Shown: piece after piece, positions 5,698 through 11,475 of the stretch
How the letters are laid out: every line of letters begins with the position of its first letter
How positions within the stretch are numbered: the first letter of the stretch is position 1
NCBI GenBank assembly: GCA_946186335.1
Contig: CAMHMW010000045.1
Span: forward strand, 1 to 11,475
DNA: 11,475 bases
Direction: 5' to 3'
Source of the DNA: an uncultured Candidatus Melainabacteria bacterium
GTDB lineage: Bacteria; Cyanobacteriota; Vampirovibrionia; Gastranaerophilales; Gastranaerophilaceae
Notes under the pieces: generated by a model
Told to the model about the DNA's origin: nothing
What the model saw: only the letters and a program-made list of their open reading frames with translations
Database searches by the model: none
Position numbers and translations under genes: made by a program

Positions 5698-6285
5698 TTA
5701 TTTTTTTGCATATAATTTGAGTTTTAAGTTAATAAGAAGAATTTTCTTATTCTTTTTATAAGGAACAATTTCAACTGATTCAATATCAAGGAAATGTTCG
5801 TGTTTATAAAGTTCTTTTAAGAAATTGTCATAATTTACATAGTTTGCAATCATTTCCAAATCTAATCTTGCAACGTTATAGGTATCGCCTGCGTTATCAT
5901 AGAAATGGTCACCCGTCGGTTTTGTATTGTTTTCCATTGAACGAACTTTGATTTTGTTAGCTCTTACCAGCTCCAAAATTTCAGCAAATTCGCCTGCAAT
6001 TGCGGCATCTGCATCCATCCCTGCTACAACCGGTTTATAAAAAGGTTTGCCGTTGGCTTGATTTGCCTGATCCTGTGCTGAGTCCTCCGCCTTTTGTCTT
6101 TCAATTTGGTCAAACGTAGCACGTCTTTCTTCGTATGTTGCTGTCTTTGTTGCTACATCCGCTTTTGCACCGGCATAAGCCTGTAATTGTTCAATAGTTT
6201 TCGGTAACAGAACTATAAGTCCTACTATTGTAAAAAATATCAGCAGAATCGGTATTAAAAATTGTTTTAATTTATCGTTATCCAT
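5698..6285 (-). CDS. PilO-like (GspM-like) inner-membrane pilus assembly protein
   Basis: A 195-residue bitopic inner-membrane protein. Residues 1-8 are cytoplasmic, 9-27 form the membrane helix (rich in I, L, F and V), 30-75 are a coiled coil rich in Ala, Glu, Gln and Lys, and about 95-193 form the periplasmic ferredoxin-like domain of PilO, with alternating strands such as 'YNVARLDLEMIANY' (136-149) and a basic C-terminus. PilO pairs with PilN in the alignment complex that links the type IV pilus motor to the outer-membrane secretin. Sequence conservation in this family is low, so the call rests on architecture and position: it lies 21 nt downstream of the PilM-PilN fusion, with a good Shine-Dalgarno sequence (AAGGA). 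It is the last gene of this two-gene operon; no pilP or pilQ follows, and a strong terminator closes it. Confidence 0.8.
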   Translation of the reverse strand: MDNDKLKQFLIPILLIFFTIVGLIVLLPKTIEQLQAYAGAKADVATKTATYEERRATFDQIERQKAEDSAQDQANQANGKPFYKPVVAGMDADAAIAGEFAEILELVRANKIKVRSMENNTKPTGDHFYDNAGDTYNVARLDLEMIANYVNYDNFLKELYKHEHFLDIESVEIVPYKKNKKILLINLKLKLYAKK

Positions 6286-6306
6286 TTACTTATCCTTTAA
6301 CTTTTA

Positions 6307-7956
6307 TTATTGTGCGTTTTCATGTGGTTGACCTTCAACGTTTTCGTTATTGTTGTTTTCATCTTTTTTCTTATTCAGCAAACTGTCCTTGAACGATTTT
6401 AATTCTTCATCTGACATATTTGTTATCTCAAATACGTACGGTGCATTGTCAAGAGTTGATGCCGTACTGTTAACGATTGTATCCAAAGAACCTGCTCTCA
6501 TATCAAGTTTGCTGATTCTCAAATTAGTGTCAACAAGAGAATCTTTCAGGTTTTTAAAGAATACGTAAACATCTTCAACCGAACCTGCACAGCCTTTTAT
6601 ATTAATTTTACTGTCTTCGCCCGTTATAAAATATGTTAAATAAATATCTTTCGGTATTGATTCGCCAAGTGCAGCGTATGCCATAATTTTCGTTCTGTTA
6701 TTTTTAAGAACACGCTCGATTTCATCTGATGCACTGAATGCAGTGTCACCGGTACCGGTAGCGGCACCTATTTGTTCATCAAGTTGAGTAATTTTTGCAT
6801 CTAATTCGTTAGCCTGTTCAGTTAGTGAGGCTGCCTGACTACCGAAGAAGTAGTTTGCAAGTAACAGAGGACCAAGTATAAGTGCAGCAATAACAATCAC
6901 GATTATTGTTGCTTTTAACGGTGTTATTTTACCGAAAGGTGTGTCAATGAATGCCGCCTGAGCAGAGGTTGCTCCTTTCCCGCCAATGAAATTAACATCA
7001 ACAGGAAGAATACCTGATGCAAGACACTGATGACCTATTGCATGTAATGAAACTTTTATCTGGTCTTCCGCAAGTATATTCAACGGCAATTCCATTAAAG
7101 GTTCCATTCTGAATTTGTTATCTTCAACGTAAATTGTTTGTCCGCTAAATTGTAATTTTTCGGATAACATCTGTGCGGAAACCAAATCCGTTTCGGAAAC
7201 TACAACAAGTGAATTTGATGCAGTACTCATAAATGCAATCTGAGCAGCATTTTCAATTGCGGTATAAATTTCTTCCCCTTCATAGGATTTCAGCGGTAAC
7301 GGTTCTTCGTAGTACCCGAGGATTCTGTTACCCTGCATGTCAAGAATTTGGAAACCGCTGTTGTTAATAATCATCAAACTCCATGAAGTTTCTGTTGCCA
7401 TTTGTTCTCTGGCAATTCCCGTCAGGTATAAACCTTTAAGAGTTGCAAACAAAGAGCATTCAACACTTGCAAGTGTTGCTCCCATTTGTGCAAGAATATC
7501 TTTTATGGTTTCAATTGCTTCTGACTGAACGGCTGTATAGAAAATGCTTCTTGAATCCGAGTTTTTTGAAACTAAATTATCAAACCAGAATGGAAGCGGA
7601 TCTTTACGTTTAAAAATATATGTTTGTTCCAGTTCGCCAAGTACAATATTGCCGATAGCATTTTCATCCAGAAGTAAAGGTAAACCTTCTTTACCTCCGA
7701 ACCATACTGTCGGAATACTCAAATGAACATTCGTTTGTGCGGGATTAATGTTACGTGCCGCAAATACTTCTTCAACCGCTTTTCTGAAGTCATCATAATT
7801 TGCTATTTCTCTTTGCGCTTCGTTATAATCCAGTGGCGTCTGCGCATAAGACTTAATATTACCGTTTTTTTCAAGTTCAATTAACTCAAGACCGCAAGCA
7901 GGTGATACTGTAAGGTATACCTCTTTTCCTCCGCCCATTCCAAATAAATTTGCCAT
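6307..7956 (-). CDS. PilM-PilN fusion (GspL-like) pilus/secretion assembly protein
   Basis: A 549-residue inner-membrane protein combining two normally separate pilus proteins. Residues 1 to about 310 look like the actin-like cytoplasmic PilM domain, with 'EVYLTVSPACGLELIELE' near the N-terminus. 'VDVNFIGG' at about 319-326 resembles the N-terminal PilN motif that normally docks into PilM. Residues 348-370 are a membrane helix, 374-396 a coiled coil, and about 420-515 the periplasmic PilN/ferredoxin-like domain, followed by a low-complexity Asn/Glu/Lys tail. GspL of type II secretion has this same cytoplasmic-membrane-periplasmic plan. The chosen ATG at 7956 has a Shine-Dalgarno sequence (AAGG, 6 nt away). 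A TTG at 8004 is in frame but coincides with the TATAAT promoter box, so it is rejected. A PilO-like gene follows in the same operon. Confidence 0.85.
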   Translation of the reverse strand: MANLFGMGGGKEVYLTVSPACGLELIELEKNGNIKSYAQTPLDYNEAQREIANYDDFRKAVEEVFAARNINPAQTNVHLSIPTVWFGGKEGLPLLLDENAIGNIVLGELEQTYIFKRKDPLPFWFDNLVSKNSDSRSIFYTAVQSEAIETIKDILAQMGATLASVECSLFATLKGLYLTGIAREQMATETSWSLMIINNSGFQILDMQGNRILGYYEEPLPLKSYEGEEIYTAIENAAQIAFMSTASNSLVVVSETDLVSAQMLSEKLQFSGQTIYVEDNKFRMEPLMELPLNILAEDQIKVSLHAIGHQCLASGILPVDVNFIGGKGATSAQAAFIDTPFGKITPLKATIIVIVIAALILGPLLLANYFFGSQAASLTEQANELDAKITQLDEQIGAATGTGDTAFSASDEIERVLKNNRTKIMAYAALGESIPKDIYLTYFITGEDSKINIKGCAGSVEDVYVFFKNLKDSLVDTNLRISKLDMRAGSLDTIVNSTASTLDNAPYVFEITNMSDEELKSFKDSLLNKKKDENNNNENVEGQPHENAQ

Positions 7957-7995
7957 AATTAACCTTTTTACTCTTCTTACTATAATCGTATTTTT

Positions 7996-8001
7996 ATTAT
8001 A
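7996..8001 (-). promoter_or_regulatory. -10 box of the PilMN-PilO operon
   Basis: Minus-strand TATAAT is a perfect -10 hexamer. A weak -35 (TTTTCA, four of six) lies 16 nt upstream. Transcription would start near 7989, leaving a leader of about 33 nt that contains the AAGG ribosome site before the ATG at 7956. This placement decides the start codon, since the alternative TTG at 8004 would be upstream of the transcript. Confidence 0.6.
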
Positions 8002-8067
8002 CAATATATTTTAGAAATGAAAAAATCTTAACATAAATTTACACCAAACGGAGGATAATATTATTTA

Positions 8068-8976
8068 ATGAGAGAATTAGTCGAAAAAATAAACAAATTA
8101 AAGAAGGAGAAAAATGCTGTTATACTTGCACATTGTTATCAGCCGGTTGAAGTTGATTTGGTTGCTGATTATGTCGGGGATTCTTTACATTTGAGTCAAG
8201 TGGCGGCAGATACCGATGCTGATATTATAGTTTTTGCGGGTGTATATTTTATGGCACAAACAGCAAAGATATTATCTCCGGATAAGAAAGTTCTTTTGCC
8301 CCAGATAAAAGCCGGATGCCGCATGGCTGACATGATAGATTATGAAAGATTGCTGGAGTTTAAGTCCCAAAATCCCGACTTGCCGCTTGTTTGTTATGTT
8401 AATTCAACCGCAGAGGTTAAATCTGTTTGTGACTTGTGCGTAACAAGTTCAAATGCCGTAAGGGTTGTAAAAAGTCTTAATGCCGAAAAGATATTGTTTG
8501 TACCCGATACATATCTTGGAAAATGGGTTGAAAAACAACTTGGAAATATTGAAATTATTACATATCCCGGATTTTGTCCGACTCATTTACAGATAAGACC
8601 AAAGGATATTGAAAATGCAAGGAAAGAACATCCGAAAGCGTTGGTTTTGGCGCATCCGGAATGTCACATGGCGGTTTCTGATATGGCGGATTATGTCGGC
8701 AGTACAACGGGAATTATGAATTATGTTGCAAAAAGTGATAATAAATCCTTTATAATTGCAACAGAGCAGGGTGTGGTTGACAGATTAAAACGTGATTATC
8801 CCGATAAAGAATTTTATCCGGTTAAAGATAATATTGTTTGCCCGAACATGAAAATGACATCACTTGAAGATATATTAAATGTTTTGGAAAACGAAACAAA
8901 TGAAATACATGTTGATGATGAAATTGCAAAAAAGGCTGTAACATGTATTGACAGAATGTTGGAGGCATCAAAATAG
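8068..8976 (+). CDS. nadA: Quinolinate synthase NadA
   Basis: Condenses iminoaspartate with dihydroxyacetone phosphate to quinolinate in de novo NAD synthesis, using an oxygen-sensitive [4Fe-4S] cluster. The 302-residue length matches the bacterial short form. Cluster ligands are Cys84 in 'AGCRMADM', Cys170 in 'GFCPTH' and Cys258 in 'VCPNMK', matching Cys81, Cys168 and Cys254 of the Thermotoga enzyme (from memory). Substrate-binding motifs are also intact: 'AHCYQ' (21-25), 'GDSLHLS' (37-43), 'YVNSTA' (110-115), 'TSSNA' (126-130), 'HPECH' (196-200) and 'GSTTG' (211-215). The ATG is 13 nt after GGAGG, longer than usual, but an in-frame stop at 8056-8058 leaves no earlier start. It diverges from the PilMN operon, and the methyltransferase gene follows after 2 nt. 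nadB and nadC are not in the window. Confidence 0.97.
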   Translation: MRELVEKINKLKKEKNAVILAHCYQPVEVDLVADYVGDSLHLSQVAADTDADIIVFAGVYFMAQTAKILSPDKKVLLPQIKAGCRMADMIDYERLLEFKSQNPDLPLVCYVNSTAEVKSVCDLCVTSSNAVRVVKSLNAEKILFVPDTYLGKWVEKQLGNIEIITYPGFCPTHLQIRPKDIENARKEHPKALVLAHPECHMAVSDMADYVGSTTGIMNYVAKSDNKSFIIATEQGVVDRLKRDYPDKEFYPVKDNIVCPNMKMTSLEDILNVLENETNEIHVDDEIAKKAVTCIDRMLEASK

Positions 8977-8978
8977 TT

Positions 8979-9716
8979 ATGGAAAACGATATAATATTCG
9001 GTAAAAATTCCGTCATGGAGGCGCTAATCGCCGGCAAACGCGAAATAAACAAAATTCTTATTTCAAAAAATATTCATACTGATGTCAAAATCGCAAAAAT
9101 TAAAGAACTGGCACAGGAAAAAGGTATTGTTTTTCAGTTTGTCGGGAAAGAGAAGTTTCAGCCTTATGCCGAATATAATCATCAGGGAATTATTGCTCAG
9201 ATTTCTCCGATAAAATATATGGAACTTGAAGATTTTATTGAAAATTCAACGGATAAATTCCGTTCACTTGTGATATTAGACGGAGTTGAGGATTCTCATA
9301 ATCTGGGTGCAATAATAAGAACTTGTGTATGTGCAGGGGTTGACGGGATAATTATTCCGTCACGCCGTAATGTTCAGGTCAATTCTGTTGTTGAAAAAAC
9401 GAGTGCCGGTGCTATTAATCATATTCCGATAATTAAGGTAAACAGTCTGATAAATGCGGTGCAAACCCTCAAAGATAATAACTGGTGGATAGTTTCTGCT
9501 GATGCATCCGCAAGTGATAATTATTATGATGTGAAATATGACGACATGAACTTTGCGCTTGTTATGGGAGCAGAGCATGCCGGAGTTTCAAAATCACTTT
9601 TGAAAGCATCCGATTTTGTGGTGAAAATTCCGATGCAGAACAACTTTAATTCTCTTAATGTTTCAAATGCCCTGTCTGCAATAATTTTTGAGGCTCTCAG
9701 ACAGAAGTTAAAGTAA
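8979..9716 (+). CDS. rlmB: TrmH/SpoU-family 23S rRNA 2'-O-methyltransferase (RlmB-like)
   Basis: SAM-dependent RNA ribose methyltransferase of the SPOUT (knotted) superfamily; RlmB members methylate G2251 of 23S rRNA. At 245 residues it has the normal length. Residues 1-75 form the substrate-binding domain, starting with 'FGKNSVMEAL'. The catalytic domain has motif 1 'DGVEDSHNLGAIIRT' (101-115) with Asn108 and Arg114, motif 2 'LVMGAEHAG' (194-202) with Glu199, and motif 3 'IPMQNNFNSLNVSNALS' (217-233) with Asn226, which forms the SAM pocket in the knot. Motif 2 reads AEHAG rather than the common SEGKG or SEGRG. The exact target could be another rRNA or tRNA site, so the symbol is a best guess. 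The start is 2 nt after the nadA stop, with GGAGG 13 nt upstream inside nadA, so the two are probably cotranscribed. Confidence 0.9.
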   Translation: MENDIIFGKNSVMEALIAGKREINKILISKNIHTDVKIAKIKELAQEKGIVFQFVGKEKFQPYAEYNHQGIIAQISPIKYMELEDFIENSTDKFRSLVILDGVEDSHNLGAIIRTCVCAGVDGIIIPSRRNVQVNSVVEKTSAGAINHIPIIKVNSLINAVQTLKDNNWWIVSADASASDNYYDVKYDDMNFALVMGAEHAGVSKSLLKASDFVVKIPMQNNFNSLNVSNALSAIIFEALRQKLK

Positions 9717-9724
9717 TGGTATTA

Positions 9725-9755
9725 TTGACAAACCACCCAACTGTATGAGTACAAA
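9725..9755 (+). promoter_or_regulatory. Candidate promoter before the sigma factor gene
   Basis: A perfect -35 hexamer TTGACA (9725-9730) lies in the 81-nt gap after the methyltransferase. TACAAA (9750-9755) is a possible -10, but the 19-nt spacing is long. An alternative -10, TATGAT at 9771-9776, would give a leader of about 15 nt but has no good -35. Either would let the sigma gene be transcribed apart from nadA. Confidence 0.35.
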
Positions 9756-9797
9756 ATTTATATCTCGTAGTATGATGATTTCAGAACGGAGCATAAT

Positions 9798-10820
9798 GTG
9801 AAAAAAGAATTTGAGAAATTTGGTATATTAACAGATGATATTTCTGATGAAGATGTTGATTTTAAAAAGTTGCAGGAAATGGAATCGGCATCTGACGAGG
9901 AGGACGGCGAGGATGTTTTAAAATCCGTTGAAGATCCGAAAATTCAGGAAAGTCTGATGTCGGTCAATTCTGATGACAGCGTTAAAATATATTTACGTCA
10001 AATAGGAAAAATACCGCTTCTTTCTCACGAGGAAGAAATAGACCTTGCAAGAAAAGTTCAGGAAAACCGTGATGAATTTGCCAAAGACTTGCTCGTTAAC
10101 GCAAATTTGCGTCTTGTTGTCAGTATTGCAAAAAAATATATAGGACGCGGCTTATCTTTTCTTGACCTGATTCAGGAGGGAAATGTCGGGCTTATTAAGG
10201 CTGTCGGCAGATTTGATTATAAAAAAGGTTACAAATTTTCAACTTATGCAACATGGTGGATTCAGCAGTCCATTACACGTGCAATAGCTGATAAGGCAAG
10301 AATTATCCGACTTCCTATTCACATGATTGATTCTATCGGAAAAATCAGACGTGCAACAATAGATTTGACGGCAGAACTCGGACATTCTCCCTCAAAACAG
10401 GAAATTGCCTACCGTTTGGGGCTTTCTGTTCCGAAATTAACATCGATTATTAAATCGGCTCAGTCGACTGTCAGTATGGATACTCCTGCAACATCGGATG
10501 AAGATGCATCAAAAATTGCGGATTTTATAGTTGATGACACTACCATAAGTCCGGATGGCAGAGTTACTCAGGATAATCTTTTAGAAGATATCAGACAAAT
10601 TTTAAACCAGTTAAGTCAAAAAGAAAGAGATGTCCTTATCCTGCGTTACGGACTTGATAATAACGGTATGCGCAAAACATTGGACGAAATCGGCACTCAG
10701 TACGGAGTTTCCCGTGAACGTATCCGCCAGATTGAAAATCGTGCTATTTCAAAACTTAAAAAACTTTGTAAAAATGAGAAACTCCACGAGGGTCTTATCA
10801 ATTACTTCCGCGAGGGGTAA
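9798..10820 (+). CDS. rpoD: RpoD-family (sigma-70) RNA polymerase sigma factor
   Basis: Directs RNA polymerase to -10/-35 promoters. The 340 residues contain an acidic N-terminus (1-58, rich in Asp and Glu) instead of a full region 1.1. Region 1.2 follows ('DSVKIYLRQIGKIPLLSHEE', 60-79), then regions 2.1-2.4 (about 95-171) with 'DLIQEGNVGLIKAVGRFD' and the -10-melting 'YKFSTYATWWIQQSITRAI'. Region 3 is about 176-250, and region 4 (about 265-330) has the -35-binding helix-turn-helix 'LDEIGTQYGVSRERIRQIE'. It most resembles cyanobacterial-type primary or group 2 sigma factors. Which group applies cannot be settled without the rest of the genome. The start is GTG at 9798 with GGAG 6 nt upstream; an overlapping ATG at 9796 reads straight into a stop. 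Consensus-like TATAAT and TTGACA boxes nearby fit such a factor. A bidirectional terminator follows. Confidence 0.93.
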   Translation: MKKEFEKFGILTDDISDEDVDFKKLQEMESASDEEDGEDVLKSVEDPKIQESLMSVNSDDSVKIYLRQIGKIPLLSHEEEIDLARKVQENRDEFAKDLLVNANLRLVVSIAKKYIGRGLSFLDLIQEGNVGLIKAVGRFDYKKGYKFSTYATWWIQQSITRAIADKARIIRLPIHMIDSIGKIRRATIDLTAELGHSPSKQEIAYRLGLSVPKLTSIIKSAQSTVSMDTPATSDEDASKIADFIVDDTTISPDGRVTQDNLLEDIRQILNQLSQKERDVLILRYGLDNNGMRKTLDEIGTQYGVSRERIRQIENRAISKLKKLCKNEKLHEGLINYFREG

Positions 10821-10886
10821 ATATATGTTACCAACCGTGGTTTAATTTGTACAATTAGTACCCTCTCTGATAGTTTATATTAATAT

Positions 10887-10904
10887 GTCGGGTTTTAACC
10901 CGAC
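10887..10904. repeat. Short palindrome upstream of the terminator
   Basis: GTCGGGTT-TT-AACCCGAC is an 8-bp perfect stem with a 2-nt loop. It sits immediately before the bidirectional terminator at 10906-10934. Its core and the 'AATATGT' that precedes it are like those of the hairpin at 2208-2226, and the core is also like that at 1597-1608, so these may belong to one dispersed palindrome family. Confidence 0.6.
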
Positions 10905-10905
10905 A

Positions 10906-10934
10906 AAAAACCCCTGCAAAAAGCAGAGGTTTTT
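10906..10934. terminator. Bidirectional Rho-independent terminator between the sigma factor gene and the edge gene
   Basis: AAAAACCCCTGC (10906-10917) pairs with GCAGAGGTTTTT (10923-10934) around a 5-A loop, with one C-A mismatch. The A-run and T-run on opposite sides let it serve both the plus-strand sigma gene and the minus-strand gene at 10951-11394. Confidence 0.88.
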
Positions 10935-10950
10935 GTAAAACTTAAATGTA

Positions 10951-11394
10951 TTAGTGTCTTATTTGTAATTCCGGTTCTGCAACCGAGCCTAATCCGATGG
11001 GTTCAATGAACCAGTCCATTTTGTTGAACATGTCAAATACGTGGATGTTTTTGATATTTCCATGTTCATATTCGGCTACATATCTTCTCATAACTTTTTG
11101 GTTTCTGTCCTTGTAGATTTCTTCGGTTACTCTGTCGCCGGTATCTCTTTCCATGTCCATATCTATATATAAGTCAGGTAATTTCTTATTAAAATATCTG
11201 AATTTATTTGGGTTAATCTGGCATAATTCAGTTACTTCACCTTTTTCATCATAGAAAATGTGTTTGCCTAATGAATATATATATTCTTCAATTTTATTAC
11301 CCTGAGTATCATATTTTACATATTTTAAAATGTTTTCGGGAACAGGTTTCCCTTCAGGGTCTTTAAGTATAAGATGCTCGGTATATAAAAGCAT
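10951..11394 (-). CDS. Protein of unknown function, 5' end uncertain (possible frameshift at start)
   Basis: I do not recognise this 147-residue protein. It is polar, rich in Lys, Glu, Asp and Tyr, and has no membrane segment or signal peptide. It contains spaced 'YD-x-x-G' units, 'VKYDTQGNKIEEYIY' and 'IFYDEKGEVTEL', that recall YD- or MORN-like beta repeats, followed by 'YVAEYEHGNIKNIHVFD'. The C-terminus is 'EPELQIRH'. The ATG at 11394 has no Shine-Dalgarno sequence, while coding-like codons continue upstream in the same frame to an in-frame TGA at 11449-11451. An ATG at 11422 with a well-placed GGAG is out of frame by one base, and removing the C just after it would give a start reading M-K-A-T-D-K-D-T-N-M. 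The true start may therefore be disrupted or the sequence may carry an indel. It faces the sigma gene across a shared terminator. Confidence 0.65.
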   Translation of the reverse strand: MLLYTEHLILKDPEGKPVPENILKYVKYDTQGNKIEEYIYSLGKHIFYDEKGEVTELCQINPNKFRYFNKKLPDLYIDMDMERDTGDRVTEEIYKDRNQKVMRRYVAEYEHGNIKNIHVFDMFNKMDWFIEPIGLGSVAEPELQIRH

Positions 11395-11422
11395 GTTTGT
11401 ATCTTTGTCGGTTGCTTTGCAT
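11363..11422 (-). other. Short out-of-frame ORF over the start of the edge gene (uORF or frameshift remnant)
   Basis: A 19-codon frame starts at the ATG at 11422, preceded by GGAG at a spacing of 8 nt, and ends at TAA 11363-11365, inside the beginning of the 147-residue gene. The peptide has no recognisable feature. More likely this is the original start of the downstream gene displaced by a one-base insertion. A regulatory upstream ORF is the alternative. Confidence 0.35.
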
Positions 11423-11475
11423 ATTTTTCTCTCCAGCCTGTTTTCGATTCAAACTGAATCCCATCTAATTTATTA

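Noticed and set aside
7957..8004. N-terminal extension of the PilMN gene from a TTG at 8004
   Set aside because: The TTG overlaps a perfect TATAAT box, the extra 16 residues are basic and unlike PilM, and the ATG at 7956 has a well-placed AAGG ribosome site.
8822..9052. Minus-strand 76-codon ORF across the nadA-rlmB junction
   Set aside because: It spans the ends of two well-supported plus-strand genes and shows no protein features.
10847..10862. Palindrome TTGTACAA with nearby GTACC as a possible operator
   Set aside because: It lies downstream of the sigma factor stop codon with no promoter to regulate, and an 8-bp AT-rich palindrome is expected by chance.
1..11475. CRISPR array, tRNA, rRNA, integrase or phage genes
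   Set aside because: No regularly spaced repeats, tRNA-like cloverleaf, rRNA signature or recombinase motif was recognised by reading either strand; a structured-RNA search was not possible here.

Overview
The window is an AT-rich bacterial chromosome segment with short intergenic gaps and mostly housekeeping genes. Several traits suggest a diderm, possibly non-photosynthetic relative of Cyanobacteria such as the Vampirovibrionia/Gastranaerophilales. These are a compact sigma factor lacking a full region 1.1, a MlaD/MCE lipid-transport protein, and type IV pilus or type II secretion assembly genes with PilM and PilN fused. This placement is an inference from gene content and base composition; no 16S or marker tree is possible here. 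No rRNA, tRNA, CRISPR array, transposase or phage gene was seen.

Layout. At 1-219 is the tail of a plus-strand gene, possibly the C-terminus of a GH57 glycosidase. It converges, with a 1-nt gap, on a minus-strand pair: an MCE/MlaD-like protein followed by uracil phosphoribosyltransferase (upp). A near-consensus promoter places the predicted transcription start on the MlaD start codon. At 1498-1747 is an intergenic region with a nested inverted-repeat (MITE-like) element flanked by an 11-bp direct repeat. Next come a CxxCxxCC (YkgJ-type) metal-binding protein on plus, then a minus-strand pair with overlapping ends: an unrecognised protein with two MshEN-like motifs and a coiled coil, and an L-asparaginase II. 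At 3996-5652 an HMGL-like aldolase-domain protein (minus) and a radical SAM protein with extra C-terminal cysteines (plus) are transcribed divergently. A bidirectional terminator then separates them from a minus-strand operon of a PilM-PilN fusion (GspL-like) and a PilO-like protein.

The right side is a plus-strand run: quinolinate synthase (nadA, NAD synthesis), an RlmB/TrmH-family rRNA 2'-O-methyltransferase, and an RpoD-type sigma factor. This ends at a second bidirectional terminator shared with a minus-strand gene of unknown function at the right edge, whose 5' end may carry a 1-nt frameshift.

The genes do not form one obvious pathway. The most distinctive points are the PilMN fusion, the two-motif MshEN-like protein (possible c-di-GMP binding, inferred), the nested palindromic element, a set of promoters lying right at start codons without Shine-Dalgarno sequences, and the probable frameshift at the right edge.
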